Source: Rhizobium nepotum 39/7
GTDB taxonomy: Bacteria; Pseudomonadota; Alphaproteobacteria; Rhizobiales; Rhizobiaceae
Length of the DNA stretch: 64,000 nt
Assembly: GCF_000949865.1 (NCBI RefSeq)
Contig: NZ_JWJH01000015.1
Coordinates: 109,484 to 173,483, forward strand
Reading direction: 5' to 3'
The notes under the pieces were generated by a model. That model was not told the DNA's origin. It saw only the letters and a list, made by a program, of their open reading frames with translations, and did no database searches. Both the position numbers and the translations under genes were made by a program. Below, in pieces: positions 56,501 through 64,000 of the stretch. Numbering within the stretch: the stretch's first letter is position 1; each line of letters starts with the position of its first letter.

Positions 56501-57042
56501 CCGAACATCACGGCGAAGCCCGCCATGACGATGGTGACGATGAGCGGCAGATCGAGGAAATAAAGGTTGCCGCTACCGATGCCATAATCGCCGGGATCGA
56601 CCATCGTCGCCACCGAGCTGGAAACGGCCTTCAATTGCAGGGCGATATAGGGAATGGCGCCGACGAGCGCGATGACGGCGACGATCATCGCCACGGTGGA
56701 GTTCTTGCCGTAGCGGGCGGCGATGAAATCCGCAACCGATGTCAGCTTTTCGGTCTTGGCAAGCTCCACAATGCGGCGAATGATCGGCATGCCGATGGTG
56801 AAGGCAAGGATCGGCCCGGTATAGATGCCGAGGAACTCCAGCCCCCTGTCGGCCGCAAGCCCGACGCCGCCGAAATAGGTCCAGGAGGTGCAATAGATCG
56901 CCAGGCTGAGCGCATAGACGAACGGCCGTCCCTTTTTCGGGGCGTTTCTTTTCCGGCTGTTCCTGTCCCCATAGCTTGCGACCGCAAACAGCAGCAGGAC
57001 ATAGGCGAAGGCCGAACCGAATATGATCCACCCAGGAAGCAC
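53533..57042 (-). CDS. Transporter-like hybrid sensor histidine kinase (SSS-PAS-HisKA-HATPase-REC)
   Basis: A 1169-residue fusion. Residues about 1-500 form a sodium/solute-symporter-like membrane domain with about twelve helices (RGLEFLGIYTGPILAFTIGM). A PAS domain follows (about 656-752), then a coiled-coil, the HisKA phospho-His in FFAAAGHDILQPLNAAR (about 811), the ATPase domain with NLVSNAIKYTLKG and GLGLGLSIVDRLSR, and a receiver with Asp in IIIADYHLDDGD. This is the CbrA/NahK-type layout; the signal is probably a solute bound by the transporter part. The GTG start at 57042 follows GGGGAGG. No dedicated response regulator is adjacent. Confidence 0.92.
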   Translation of the reverse strand: MLPGWIIFGSAFAYVLLLFAVASYGDRNSRKRNAPKKGRPFVYALSLAIYCTSWTYFGGVGLAADRGLEFLGIYTGPILAFTIGMPIIRRIVELAKTEKLTSVADFIAARYGKNSTVAMIVAVIALVGAIPYIALQLKAVSSSVATMVDPGDYGIGSGNLYFLDLPLIVTIVMAGFAVMFGTRHTDATEHQDGLILAISMESLVKLVAMCTVGFYVLFVLFDGPSHLWQLASGNEQAMRAISYHTPISRWIVMTLLSGFAIILLPRQFHVTVVENRTPEELRMAGFLLPLYLIAINIFVLPIALAGILTLGTNGDADLYVLQLPLAHQMPVVSLITFIGGFSAATAMVIVASVALSIMISNDIVMPIFLRQKLLNRSPHRDNFAKTLLNIRRTAIFAVMLLGYGYYRAADSATGLASIGLLAFAAIAQMAPALFGGLFWRRANARGAIAGLSSGFFVWAYLLFLPSFGGPDNSEVAANILGFLFSGSTVFNGPDADPFVNAVILSLLVNSTAFVLGSLSRNPRPVERIQSGIFVKRHSKSQFATRGWKTRVSVGDLKSAIARYLGEERMLRSLATYEKTAGRKLNDDQPADMALIHFSEQLLGSAIGSSSARLVLSIILQKAEDTSADTAWLLDQASEALQYNQDMLQTALAQMDQGIAVFDSSQQLTIWNRRFRTLLDLPEQFGQVGVPLTDIVTMLQERGDMPAGDTEQLITSFLTMDLPFSLVLGGGERIIEVRSNTMPDKGIVATFTDITQRVASDQALKQANETLEQRVAERTVELTRVNRELAEARASADEANIGKTRFFAAAGHDILQPLNAARLYSSSLVERLGASGESDLVQNIDSALESVETILGAVLDISRLDTGSMKARMTSVPLNELLKRIETDFAPMAQEKNLDLVVMPTSLTVRSDPNLLRRLIQNLVSNAIKYTLKGKVVVGARRRGGEVVIQVTDSGIGIPASKFRTVFKEFARLDEGAKTASGLGLGLSIVDRLSRMLHHPVQLISTPGKGTTFRIHLPREADRLASAKVSGGTANPAASDRLQGVRVLCIDNEPKILEGMTLLLTGWGCEVLPAGSVATLEEPFLSMSAAPDIIIADYHLDDGDGISAIRLIRTFYGKSIPALLVTADRSPEVRSDAEKYGISVQHKPVKPAALRAYINQISSTARAAAE

Positions 57043-57260
57043 GCATCCTCCCCATGCAACAATCCCTGAAAACGAGCATAGGCGAATTCCGGGCTGTTGA
57101 GAATGAGCGCGGTCTGATCATAAAGTTCAAGACGAGCGTGCAAAAAAGCTAATAAATGCAATCTTGACGAATTCCAAATGGGGCGGGGAACCTATATGGT
57201 TGAGCGCGTAGGGACAGTCACATAGCTTCAGCTCGCGAAGCGGGAGAGAGGGACCATCTG

Positions 57261-57689
57261 ATGCTTAACGAATTTAAAACATTCATTGCCCGTGGCAATG
57301 TCATGGATCTGGCCGTGGGTGTTATTATCGGAGCGGCGTTCAGCAAGATCGTCGATTCCGTCGTCAACGATCTCATCATGCCGATCGTCGGCGCGATTTT
57401 CGGCGGGTTCGATTTCTCGAATTACTTCCTGCCGCTGAGTTCCAGTGTCACTGCCGGATCGCTCGCCGCCGCCCGCGATCAGGGCGCCGTCTTCGCTTAC
57501 GGTAGCTTTCTGACGGTTCTCATCAACTTCCTCATTCTCGCCTGGATCATTTTCCTGATGGTCAAGGGCGTCAACAAGCTTCGCGCCTCGGTCGAGCGCA
57601 ACAAGGCCGAGGAAAAGTCGGAAGCGGCTCCTCCGCCGGAAGACGTCAAGCTTCTCACCGAAATCCGCGATCTGCTCAAGACGCGTTAA
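57261..57689 (+). CDS. mscL: Large-conductance mechanosensitive channel
   Basis: A 142-residue channel that opens under extreme hypoosmotic stress. N-terminal [23 protein letters not shown] is the gating helix region (residues 5-27), TM2 is [19 protein letters not shown], and a C-terminal helix ends [12 protein letters not shown]. Length is normal for the family. A strong hairpin lies just after the stop. Confidence 0.97.
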   Translation: MLNEFKTFIARGNVMDLAVGVIIGAAFSKIVDSVVNDLIMPIVGAIFGGFDFSNYFLPLSSSVTAGSLAAARDQGAVFAYGSFLTVLINFLILAWIIFLMVKGVNKLRASVERNKAEEKSEAAPPPEDVKLLTEIRDLLKTR

Positions 57690-57700
57690 AACTGGGATTT

Positions 57701-57731
57701 CCCGGCCGGAGTTCGCGATCTCCTGGCCGGG
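57701..57731 (+). terminator. Stem-loop after mscL, possible terminator
   Basis: CCCGGCCGGAG (57701-57711) pairs with CTCC-T-GGCCGGG after an 8-base loop, with one bulged T. There is no T-tract, so it may be a processing or stabilising hairpin rather than an intrinsic terminator. Confidence 0.4.
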
Positions 57732-57826
57732 GATCCATCCATAAAGAAAATCCATGACTGCCTCACGGAATATCATGCATATCGCCCGTTCGATGCGATA
57801 AGAAGACACCAAACGGAGTGTCTTTA

Positions 57827-58993
57827 ATGTCCATTTTGAACAGTCTGAGCGCACGCTCTCTGGCGGCTCCCGAGAGCGGCATTGTCGAAGTTGTGAATTA
57901 TGCCCGGGGACGGGATAATCTTCTGCCGCTGTGGGTCGGCGAAGGCGATCTGCCGAGCCCGGACTTCATCAACAAGGCTGCCATCGACGGGCTCAACAAT
58001 GGCGAGACCTTCTATACCTGGCAACGCGGCATTCCAGAATTGCGCCAGGCGCTCAGCGGCTATTACGAACGTCACTTCGCGGCCTCGCTGTCGCCGGAAC
58101 ATTTCTACGTGACGGGTTCCGGCATGCAGGCGATCGCGCTTGCCGTGCAGGCGCTGACCTCGCCGGGTGACGAGATGGTGTATCTCACGCCAACCTGGCC
58201 CAATATCGTCGCAGCCATCGGCGTGGCGGGCGCGAAGGCGGTTGCGGTCGGCATCGATTTCCGCGATGGCCGCTGGGATCTCGACATCGGCAAGCTGGAA
58301 AGCGCGATCACCGGCAAGACCAGGGCGCTTTTCATCAACACGCCCTCCAATCCGACCGGCTGGACCGCGACGCGCGACAATCTTCGCGACGCTCTCGCGC
58401 TCGCCCGCAAACACGATCTATGGATCGTGGCGGACGAGATCTATGCGCTTTACCATTATGCCGGCACTCGCGCTCCGTCGTTCCTCGACATCATGGAGCC
58501 GGACGACAAGATCGTTTTTGCCAATTCCTTCTCGAAGAACTGGTCCATGACCGGCTGGCGTGTCGGCTGGCTTGTCGCGCCGCCGGCCATCGGTCAGGTC
58601 ATCGAAAACCTCATTCAATATTCCACCTCCGGCGTGGCGCAGTTCATGCAGCGCGGCGCAGTCGCCGCCCTCGATCACGGCGACGGTTTCATTCGTGAAA
58701 ACTATGCGCGCGCCTTGACGTCCCGCGATATTCTCTGTGACACGCTGATCGCCACGAACCGTGTGGAAACGCTGAAGCCGGACGGCGCCCTTTATGCTTT
58801 CCTCAAGGTGGATGGCGTGACGGACAGCCGCGCCACGGCGCTGGATATCGTCGACAAGACCGGCGTAGGCCTCGCGCCAGGCACTGCCTTTGGTGCAGGG
58901 GGAGAGCTGTTTCTGCGCGCCTGCTTCCTGCGCAACCCGAAGCAGATCGAAGACGCGGCCGATCGGCTGGCATCCTACATTCTCGGTAGATAA
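57827..58993 (+). CDS. PLP-dependent aminotransferase (class I/II, aspartate aminotransferase-like)
   Basis: A cytoplasmic aminotransferase of 388 residues. Visible are the PLP-binding GSGMQAIALAVQAL, NTPSNPTGW, VADEIYALYHY, the Schiff-base Lys in SFSKNWSMTGWRVGW, and the terminal substrate Arg in FLRACFLRNP. Assigned to the aspartate-aminotransferase fold; exact substrate not predictable. ATG 57827 has CGGAG eight bases upstream, preferred to the in-frame GTG at 57818. Confidence 0.92.
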   Translation: MSILNSLSARSLAAPESGIVEVVNYARGRDNLLPLWVGEGDLPSPDFINKAAIDGLNNGETFYTWQRGIPELRQALSGYYERHFAASLSPEHFYVTGSGMQAIALAVQALTSPGDEMVYLTPTWPNIVAAIGVAGAKAVAVGIDFRDGRWDLDIGKLESAITGKTRALFINTPSNPTGWTATRDNLRDALALARKHDLWIVADEIYALYHYAGTRAPSFLDIMEPDDKIVFANSFSKNWSMTGWRVGWLVAPPAIGQVIENLIQYSTSGVAQFMQRGAVAALDHGDGFIRENYARALTSRDILCDTLIATNRVETLKPDGALYAFLKVDGVTDSRATALDIVDKTGVGLAPGTAFGAGGELFLRACFLRNPKQIEDAADRLASYILGR

Positions 58994-59307
58994 AATCTTC
59001 GCCCTGCCGCGCCGCATATCTTGCCGCGGCAGGTGCAAATCTGCCCCAAAAGTCACGACCAACCGCTAAAACTACAACCCCACGGCGTACCCATCGACTG
59101 GCGCGCATTTCTATGCTATGCGCTGATTGTTCCTTTTATGAGAACATTTTCATCTAATAAATAAAAAGCACTTCATTGCGCTAACCAATCGTAAGCCACC
59201 TTTTAAGTGGGCTGAGGGCGTGGTGGCGTATTTGCTGTGCAAGTAATCAATGATGAAGAATTATTGGCTTTGATGGACCGAACAAAAGCAAACAGGGAAG
59301 TGGTGTC
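58994..59307. other. 314-base region upstream of galE, no gene seen
   Basis: The middle is markedly AT-rich (about 59130-59180), unlike the surrounding DNA, which fits a promoter region for galE. I see no palindrome or RNA gene that I can support. The galE ribosome site AGGGAAG lies at its right end. Confidence 0.6.
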
Positions 59308-60339
59308 ATGGCTGTTCTGGTCACCGGTGGGGCCGGCTATATAGGAAGCCACATGGTGTGGGCTTTGCTCGATGCCGGGGAAGAGGTTGTCGTTGTCGAC
59401 CGGCTTTCGACGGGATCACGCTGGGCCGTCGCGCCGGCGGCGCGTTTCTATCTCGGCGACGTGGCGGATCGCGCATTGCTCGGCCAGATTTTCGAAGAAA
59501 ACCAGATCGAGACCATTTTTCATTTCGCCGGTTCCGTCAGCGTTCCTGAATCGATCAGCCAGCCGCTTGAATATTACGAAAACAACACCGGCACGACCCG
59601 CGCCCTCGTTGCGGCTGCGGTCGGCCATGGTATCAGCAACTTCATCTTCTCTTCGACGGCCGCCGTCTACGGGAACCAACCCTTTGATGGCCCGGTTCCT
59701 GAAACGGCGATCCTCAGCCCCGAAAATCCCTACGGCCTGTCGAAGCTCGCTTCTGAAATCATGTTGCGCGATGTCGTGCAGGCGCATGATTTCAACTATG
59801 TGGCGCTGCGTTATTTCAACGTCGCCGGAGCCGACCTGCAGGGCCGTGCCGGGCCTTCCCCCACGGGTGTGGCGAACCTCGTCAAGGTGGCCTGCGAAGC
59901 GGCAACCGGCCGGCGCGACAAGGTAGAGGTTTACGGAACGGATTATCCCACGGCGGATGGCACCGGCGTTCGCGACTATATCCATGTCAGCGATCTTATC
60001 GACGCGCATATGCTCGCCATGTCGCATCTGCGCGCCGGTGGCGGCACCCGCACGCTGAATTGCGGTTATGGCGTCGGTTATTCGGTGCTGGACGTCTTGC
60101 ACGCGGTACAGCGGGAATCGGCACGCGAGTTCCCGATCATCCATTGCCCGCGTCGCCCGGGCGATATTGCCGCCATGGTGGCGGATTCCACCCGTATCCA
60201 GTTGGAGCTGGGCTGGCGTCCGCGCTTCAACGATCTGGCGACCATCGTTCGCACTGCGTTCCAGTGGGAAGCCAAACGCGAAACCCGGTCAAGCGACATG
60301 ATCCCACCGCTCCGGGGCAAACTGGCGGCGACAGGCTAA
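59308..60339 (+). CDS. galE: UDP-glucose 4-epimerase
   Basis: A 343-residue short-chain dehydrogenase that interconverts UDP-glucose and UDP-galactose; called ExoB in rhizobia, where it supplies galactose for exopolysaccharide. The NAD-binding VTGGAGYIGSHMV, FHFAGSVSVPES, FSSTAAVYG, catalytic Tyr-Lys in NPYGLSKLASE, RYFNVAGAD and the DYIHVSDLIDAH motif are all present. ATG 59308, with AGGGAAG upstream. It ends 27 bases from a convergent gene. Confidence 0.95.
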   Translation: MAVLVTGGAGYIGSHMVWALLDAGEEVVVVDRLSTGSRWAVAPAARFYLGDVADRALLGQIFEENQIETIFHFAGSVSVPESISQPLEYYENNTGTTRALVAAAVGHGISNFIFSSTAAVYGNQPFDGPVPETAILSPENPYGLSKLASEIMLRDVVQAHDFNYVALRYFNVAGADLQGRAGPSPTGVANLVKVACEAATGRRDKVEVYGTDYPTADGTGVRDYIHVSDLIDAHMLAMSHLRAGGGTRTLNCGYGVGYSVLDVLHAVQRESAREFPIIHCPRRPGDIAAMVADSTRIQLELGWRPRFNDLATIVRTAFQWEAKRETRSSDMIPPLRGKLAATG

Positions 60340-60366
60340 ATCGCCTTTGCATCAATGGGTGCGGCT

Positions 60367-61188
60367 CTACCTGACGGAAGGGTAGTGGACCGGCCGATCC
60401 GAAACGGCGGCGGCTGGAAGCCATTTCTCGCTGTCGAAAAAGCTGCGTGTCAGCTTCAGCCCCGGCAATTGTTTCGTTGTGAGTAAAATCACGTTCAGCC
60501 GATGCGGTGCGGTCGGCTCCGGCTTTATGGAGACCGAAATACCGAAGTGCTGTGCCTGATAGGGCTTCATCCTGCGCGCCGGCTCAAGCATGCTGGCAAG
60601 ATCGGCCCAGCGGGTTTGCTCGACGATCAGCGCCAATGCATCCTCGAGCTTCGTCAGAATAACAGTCCCGTCCGGCGTCTCAGGCGCAACCGCCTTCATC
60701 CTGATGGAGCGAACCTCGCCGGACGCCTCACCTCTGATGTCAAGGAAGAGCGATGCCCGTTCGGCGGCGTTCGCCGTGTCCCCCACCACAAGATCGGCCA
60801 TGCATTCGAAGTTGCGGATGTTCGCCGGGCTGGCGTGCCAGCCTTGCGGATTGGAAAAACCCTGGGTGATAAAGCGGTCACAGAGGTCTTTGCCGGAAAG
60901 AACGAAGTCGCGTGCGAAGGATGCTCTGTCGCCGCCTTGCTCGAATTTCAGCAGATGCGGCGGTAGATCGAGCTTTTGGGCGACAAGCTTTTGCCGCTTG
61001 ACGGGCTTTATTCTCGTCGGCGGCTCGGCGGAACGCATGGCGGGGGCCAGATTGAGGTAGGTCAGCAGGCTTTTGAGGTGCTTTTTGTCATTGGCAAGCA
61101 GCACCGTCGTCAATACGGCAACGCAAACGGCAAGCACCGCAAACAGCAGCGCGCCTGGGCTTACTCTTTTTTGCAGGCTTGCGTCCAT
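60367..61188 (-). CDS. Membrane-anchored exported protein, DUF6030-like
   Basis: A 273-residue protein with one N-terminal hydrophobic helix (GALLFAVLAVCVAVLTTVLLA) and a hydrophilic periplasmic remainder. Segments such as LCDRFITQGFSNPQGWHASPA and FECMADLVVG are those I associate with the rhizobial DUF6030 family. Function unknown; the neighbour galE is not evidence of shared function because it is convergent. Confidence 0.68.
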   Translation of the reverse strand: MDASLQKRVSPGALLFAVLAVCVAVLTTVLLANDKKHLKSLLTYLNLAPAMRSAEPPTRIKPVKRQKLVAQKLDLPPHLLKFEQGGDRASFARDFVLSGKDLCDRFITQGFSNPQGWHASPANIRNFECMADLVVGDTANAAERASLFLDIRGEASGEVRSIRMKAVAPETPDGTVILTKLEDALALIVEQTRWADLASMLEPARRMKPYQAQHFGISVSIKPEPTAPHRLNVILLTTKQLPGLKLTRSFFDSEKWLPAAAVSDRPVHYPSVR

Positions 61189-61334
61189 CGGGGAACCCTA
61201 ATGGCTGCCGGGGGAGGGGCGTCAACCGGTTTTTGATATGGCTTTTCGGGCTGGTACCCGGTGAATATATATTACGAACGGAAACTTTGAAAAATATTAT
61301 GCAATCCACCGCCGGAATTTCCGGCGGCGCGGCG

Positions 61335-61562
61335 TTATTCGGAGGAATTTTCGTCCATGTTCTGCCCGTCGGCGCTGCTTTCATCGTCGGCGACGGGAAT
61401 GGCGTAGGAGCCGTTCAGCCAGCGGGCGAGATCGAGCGAGCGGCAGCGATCCGAACAGAAGGGATAGTCATCCCGCGTCGATGGCTTCCCGCATTCCGGG
61501 CATGGTTGCGATTTGCGAAGCGGCGTGACATTTCCAGCGCCTTCGGTGGACGGTTTTGCCAT
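61335..61562 (-). CDS. yacG: DNA gyrase inhibitor YacG
   Basis: A 75-residue zinc-finger protein that binds GyrB and inhibits gyrase. The four zinc-binding Cys are 21 and 24 (CPECGKP) and 36 and 40 ([15 protein letters not shown]). The acidic C-terminal tail is typical. It is the last gene of the infA-maf-yacG cluster, with 3 bases separating it from maf. Confidence 0.93.
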   Translation of the reverse strand: MAKPSTEGAGNVTPLRKSQPCPECGKPSTRDDYPFCSDRCRSLDLARWLNGSYAIPVADDESSADGQNMDENSSE

Positions 61563-61565
61563 GGT

Positions 61566-62189
61566 CTATCCTTCGAGCCAGCCCGAGGTCACCTCAAATC
61601 CTTCACCGGAAAGAAGCGACATGGTCTCATAAAGCGGTAGGCCGACGACATTGGTGTAGGAGCCGGTCAATTTCTGCACGAATGAACCGGCAATGCCCTG
61701 AATGCCGTAGGCGCCTGCTTTGCCGCGCCATTGCCCGGAGGCAATATAGGCGTCGATCTCGCGCGTGGAGAGGCGCTTGAAGCGCACCTTGGTTTCCACA
61801 ATCTTCTGGCGGACTTTGCCACCGGGTGTCACAAGGCAAATGCCGGTATAGACCCAATGGCTGCGCCCCGACAGAAGATGCAACGCTGCGGAAGCCTCTT
61901 CGGTATATTCCGCCTTACCCACGATGCGGCGGCCCACGGCCACCACGGTGTCGGAACCGAGAACATAGGCGTCCTTCCACGTCTGCTCGCTCTTCAGCGC
62001 TGCATGCGCAGCCTCGGCCTTCTGCTGCGACAGGCGACGGCACAGCGTGCGCGGATGTTCCAGCTTTGCGGGCGTCTCGTCGATATCCATCGGCATCAGG
62101 CGTGCCGGCTCGATACCGATCTGATGCAGCAATTCCAGGCGCCGCGGCGATCCGGATGCCAGAACGAGCTTTTGTTTTGAGTTTGTCAT
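61566..62189 (-). CDS. maf: Maf-family nucleoside triphosphate pyrophosphatase
   Basis: A 207-residue Maf-like enzyme that hydrolyses non-canonical or pyrimidine nucleoside triphosphates. N-terminal [27 protein letters not shown], and [10 protein letters not shown] are the family motifs, with the [10 protein letters not shown] segment near the end. Length is usual. Between infA and yacG in a conserved rhizobial order. Confidence 0.95.
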   Translation of the reverse strand: MTNSKQKLVLASGSPRRLELLHQIGIEPARLMPMDIDETPAKLEHPRTLCRRLSQQKAEAAHAALKSEQTWKDAYVLGSDTVVAVGRRIVGKAEYTEEASAALHLLSGRSHWVYTGICLVTPGGKVRQKIVETKVRFKRLSTREIDAYIASGQWRGKAGAYGIQGIAGSFVQKLTGSYTNVVGLPLYETMSLLSGEGFEVTSGWLEG

Positions 62190-62223
62190 TGCGCTGCCCG
62201 GGGCGTCCGATGCCGAAAACGGA

Positions 62224-62442
62224 TTACTTGAAGCGATAGGTGATGCGGCCCTTGCTCAGGTCGTAAGGCGTCATTTCAACCAGCACCTTGTCGCCCGCCA
62301 GAACGCGGATACGGTTCTTGCGCATGCGGCCCGCCGTGTGGGCGATGATTTCATGTTCGTTCTCAAGCTTCACGCGGAATGTTGCGTTCGGCAGCAATTC
62401 GGTTACGATGCCCGGGAATTCAAGGACTTCTTCTTTTGTCAT
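62224..62442 (-). CDS. infA: Translation initiation factor IF-1
   Basis: A 72-residue OB-fold protein that binds the ribosomal A-site during initiation. Canonical length and sequence: [20 protein letters not shown] at the start, [20 protein letters not shown], and [16 protein letters not shown] at the end. 34 bases upstream of maf. Confidence 0.98.
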   Translation of the reverse strand: MTKEEVLEFPGIVTELLPNATFRVKLENEHEIIAHTAGRMRKNRIRVLAGDKVLVEMTPYDLSKGRITYRFK

Positions 62443-62585
62443 GTAAGGGTTTTCTTCCTGTTGATAGTGCCGGACATGTCATATCCGGGAAAATTGCGCG
62501 GAAACTACACAATCCCGGCACATTTGTGAACCTCTAAAGCATCGGCTTGAAAATCACTATCGATTTTCATAGGCGGAGGCAGGTT

Positions 62586-63074
62586 TCATTCTTTTGAAAG
62601 CGTATCCGCCACCGGTTGCGGCCGTCCCGGCAGGCGTTCGGCAATCAGTTTCGCAAGATGGTCCCGCACCTCACGATAGGCATTAAGGATCTGCTCCCGC
62701 GTGCCGGTGATCACCGTCGGGTCCATGGTCGGCCAATAGACCACGTCGAACGAGTTCGAGCGCGTCAGTTCCAGCGCGGCGTGATGGGCTTCAGGCGTCA
62801 ATGTAATGATTAGATCGAAAAAATCATCCTCGATCTCGTCCAGCGTGCGCGGTTTGTGCTTGCCGAGCGAAAATCCCTGTTCTTCCAGCACCGCATCCAC
62901 GAAGGGGTCTCGCTCTCCCGCCCGAACGCCTGCGGACTGGATGTAGATGCCGGGCGCCACCAGCCGTTTGGCGATGACCTCCGCCATCGGGGAACGGATG
63001 GAATTCATGCCGCACATGAAGAGGACCGATTTGGGGGCCCGTCCCTCGTTTGGAGCCGCGGCGGGATCTCTCAT
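62586..63074 (-). CDS. Low-molecular-weight protein-tyrosine-phosphatase-type protein
   Basis: A 162-residue phosphatase-fold protein. The P-loop CGMNSIRSPMAE gives Cys21 and Arg27 (Cx5R), and an acidic residue follows in WPTMDPT. It resembles the low-molecular-weight phosphatase/arsenate reductase group; its substrate is unknown. ATG 63074 starts two bases after the UPF0262 stop. The frame is open to a TTG at 63089. Encoded in the hisD-UPF0262-phosphatase-infA order typical of rhizobia. Confidence 0.88.
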   Translation of the reverse strand: MRDPAAAPNEGRAPKSVLFMCGMNSIRSPMAEVIAKRLVAPGIYIQSAGVRAGERDPFVDAVLEEQGFSLGKHKPRTLDEIEDDFFDLIITLTPEAHHAALELTRSNSFDVVYWPTMDPTVITGTREQILNAYREVRDHLAKLIAERLPGRPQPVADTLSKE

Positions 63075-63076
63075 CT

Positions 63077-63550
63077 CTAACCCCGCCAATAAAGCACGCA
63101 GACAAGGGTGAAGAGGCGGCGCGCGGTGTCGAAATCCACTTTGATCTTGCCGGATAGCCGGTCCATCAAAGTTTGCGAGCCGTCATTGTGAATACCGCGC
63201 CGGCCCATGTCGATCGCCTCGATCTGGCTTGGGGTGGAGGAGCGTATCGCCTCGTAATAGCTTTCGCAGATCAGGAAATAATCCTTGATGATACGGCGGA
63301 ACGGCGTCAGCGACAGAATATGGGTCGAGACATCCTTCTCGTCCTCGGTTTTTATCGAGAAAACCAGCTTGGCGTCGACCAGCGAGATATGCAGCCGGTA
63401 TGGACCGCCCTCGTGACCAACCGGCTCGAACGTGTTTTCCTCGATCAGATCGAAAATCGCGACAGCGCGTTCATGCTCCACGTCGGGCGTGGACTGGCCG
63501 ATGCTATCGTCCAGAACCACATCGCAAAGCCGGAAATCGCCTGAAGCCAT
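63077..63550 (-). CDS. UPF0262 family protein
   Basis: A 157-residue cytoplasmic protein of the UPF0262 family, widespread in alphaproteobacteria and unknown in function. [19 protein letters not shown] is the N-terminal signature, followed by [13 protein letters not shown] and the ending [16 protein letters not shown]. Two or three bases from each neighbour: hisD stops three bases before its start, so all three genes are probably co-transcribed. Confidence 0.93.
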   Translation of the reverse strand: MASGDFRLCDVVLDDSIGQSTPDVEHERAVAIFDLIEENTFEPVGHEGGPYRLHISLVDAKLVFSIKTEDEKDVSTHILSLTPFRRIIKDYFLICESYYEAIRSSTPSQIEAIDMGRRGIHNDGSQTLMDRLSGKIKVDFDTARRLFTLVCVLYWRG

Positions 63551-63553
63551 CTC

Positions 63554-64000
63554 TTAACTTTCCGGATTGAGGCGAATGGCGACCGAGCGCGCATGCGCGT
63601 CCAGCCCCTCCGAACGGGCAAGGGTGATCGCCGCCGGCGCAAGCTGGCGCAGCTGCTCGGGGCCAAGGCGCAGGATAGATGTGCGCTTGACAAAATCCAG
63701 CACCGAAAGGCCGGAAGAGAAGCGCGCCGAACGCGCCGTCGGAAGAACGTGGTTGGAGCCGCCGACATAATCGCCGATCACCTCAGGCGTATGGCGTCCG
63801 ACGAAGATCGCGCCTGCATTGCGGATATGCGCCATCAGCGCGTCCGGATCGTCAACGGCGAGTTCCAGATGTTCGGCCGCGATGCGGTTTGCCAGCGGAA
63901 TGGCATCGGTGAGCTTTTCGACCAGAATGATCGCGCCGAAATCAGCCCAGCTCGCTGCCGCAGTCTCGGACCGCGACAGTCGCTTCAACTGCCGCTCAAC
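63554..64000 (-). CDS. hisD: Histidinol dehydrogenase, 5' partial
   Basis: The C-terminal part of the zinc enzyme for the last two steps of histidine synthesis. About 149 codons are visible and the frame stays open to the window edge, so the beginning lies outside. Family segments are AAEHLELAV, NAGAIFVGRHTPEVIGDYVG, SNHVLPTARSARFSSGLSV and LARSEGLDAHARSVAIR. The internal TTG at 63988 is not the start. Confidence 0.95.
   Translation of the reverse strand, partial: VERQLKRLSRSETAAASWADFGAIILVEKLTDAIPLANRIAAEHLELAVDDPDALMAHIRNAGAIFVGRHTPEVIGDYVGGSNHVLPTARSARFSSGLSVLDFVKRTSILRLGPEQLRQLAPAAITLARSEGLDAHARSVAIRLNPES

Noticed and set aside
1..64000. CRISPR arrays, prophage or insertion sequences
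   Set aside because: No spaced direct repeats, cas genes, transposase or phage structural motifs were seen anywhere in the window.

Overview
The window reads as a stretch of the circular chromosome of a Rhizobiaceae bacterium, most probably a member of the Agrobacterium tumefaciens (biovar 1) complex. This rests on the rhizobial chemotaxis gene order (mcp-cheS-cheY1-cheA-cheR-cheB-cheY2-cheD-cheT-fliF-visN-visR) with no cheW in the operon, a PodJ-type polar protein, a Pha/Mnh-type multisubunit cation/proton antiporter with a fused AB subunit, and uniform high-GC codon use. The species call is from memory of gene content and order; no search was run. There is no integrase, transposase, CRISPR array or prophage gene, so this is essentially core chromosome with a few accessory patches.

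Layout. 1-2.3 kb: 3' part of dcd, tRNA-Gly(CCC), aquaporin, and a small glycine-rich membrane protein. 2.5-9.1 kb: a surface-polysaccharide locus with alternating gene directions (processive GT2 glycosyltransferase with a regulatory-type N-terminus, periplasmic solute-binding protein, Wzx-like flippase, Wzy/ligase-like protein, NodB-type deacetylase). 9.1-16.7 kb: regulators and housekeeping genes (S24/LexA-like repressor, LuxR-type response regulator, DUF952, pyrD, CAP-domain lipoprotein, DUF6460, TPR-methyltransferase), a tandem YitT pair whose first copy carries an in-frame amber codon, and an AhpD-like/Rrf2 pair. 16.7-22 kb: a ligase-associated DNA-repair helicase plus PdeM nuclease, and a TIGR02186/TauE pair. 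22.1-26 kb: podJ. 26.3-31.7 kb: a fatty acid beta-oxidation operon (acyl-CoA dehydrogenase, thiolase, FadB-like) containing a large palindromic repeat. 32-39.5 kb: tRNA-Phe and the six-gene pha antiporter operon on the minus strand. 39.5-53.5 kb: the che-fliF-visNR motility block flanked by two chemoreceptors. 53.5-64 kb: a transporter-histidine kinase fusion, mscL, an aminotransferase, galE/exoB, a DUF6030-like protein, and the conserved housekeeping cluster hisD(partial)-UPF0262-phosphatase-infA-maf-yacG.

How the genes work together. The motility block supplies a complete CheA-CheY1/CheY2 phosphorelay with adaptation enzymes (CheR, CheB, CheD), two signal-termination proteins (CheS, and CheT with a CheZ-like DxxxQ motif), the flagellar MS ring (FliF) and the master regulators VisN and VisR. 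PodJ and the polysaccharide locus concern the cell pole and the cell surface. The fad operon runs from acyl-CoA to acetyl-CoA. The Pha operon gives pH and cation homeostasis, and MscL and AqpZ handle osmotic stress.

The points most worth following up are three perfect inverted repeats (16704-16728 at the Rrf2 promoter, 26228-26255 before the fad operon, 29381-29457 inside it), the amber codon in the first YitT copy, the globin-like chemoreceptor that appears to lack its haem histidine, and the uncharacterised polysaccharide locus.
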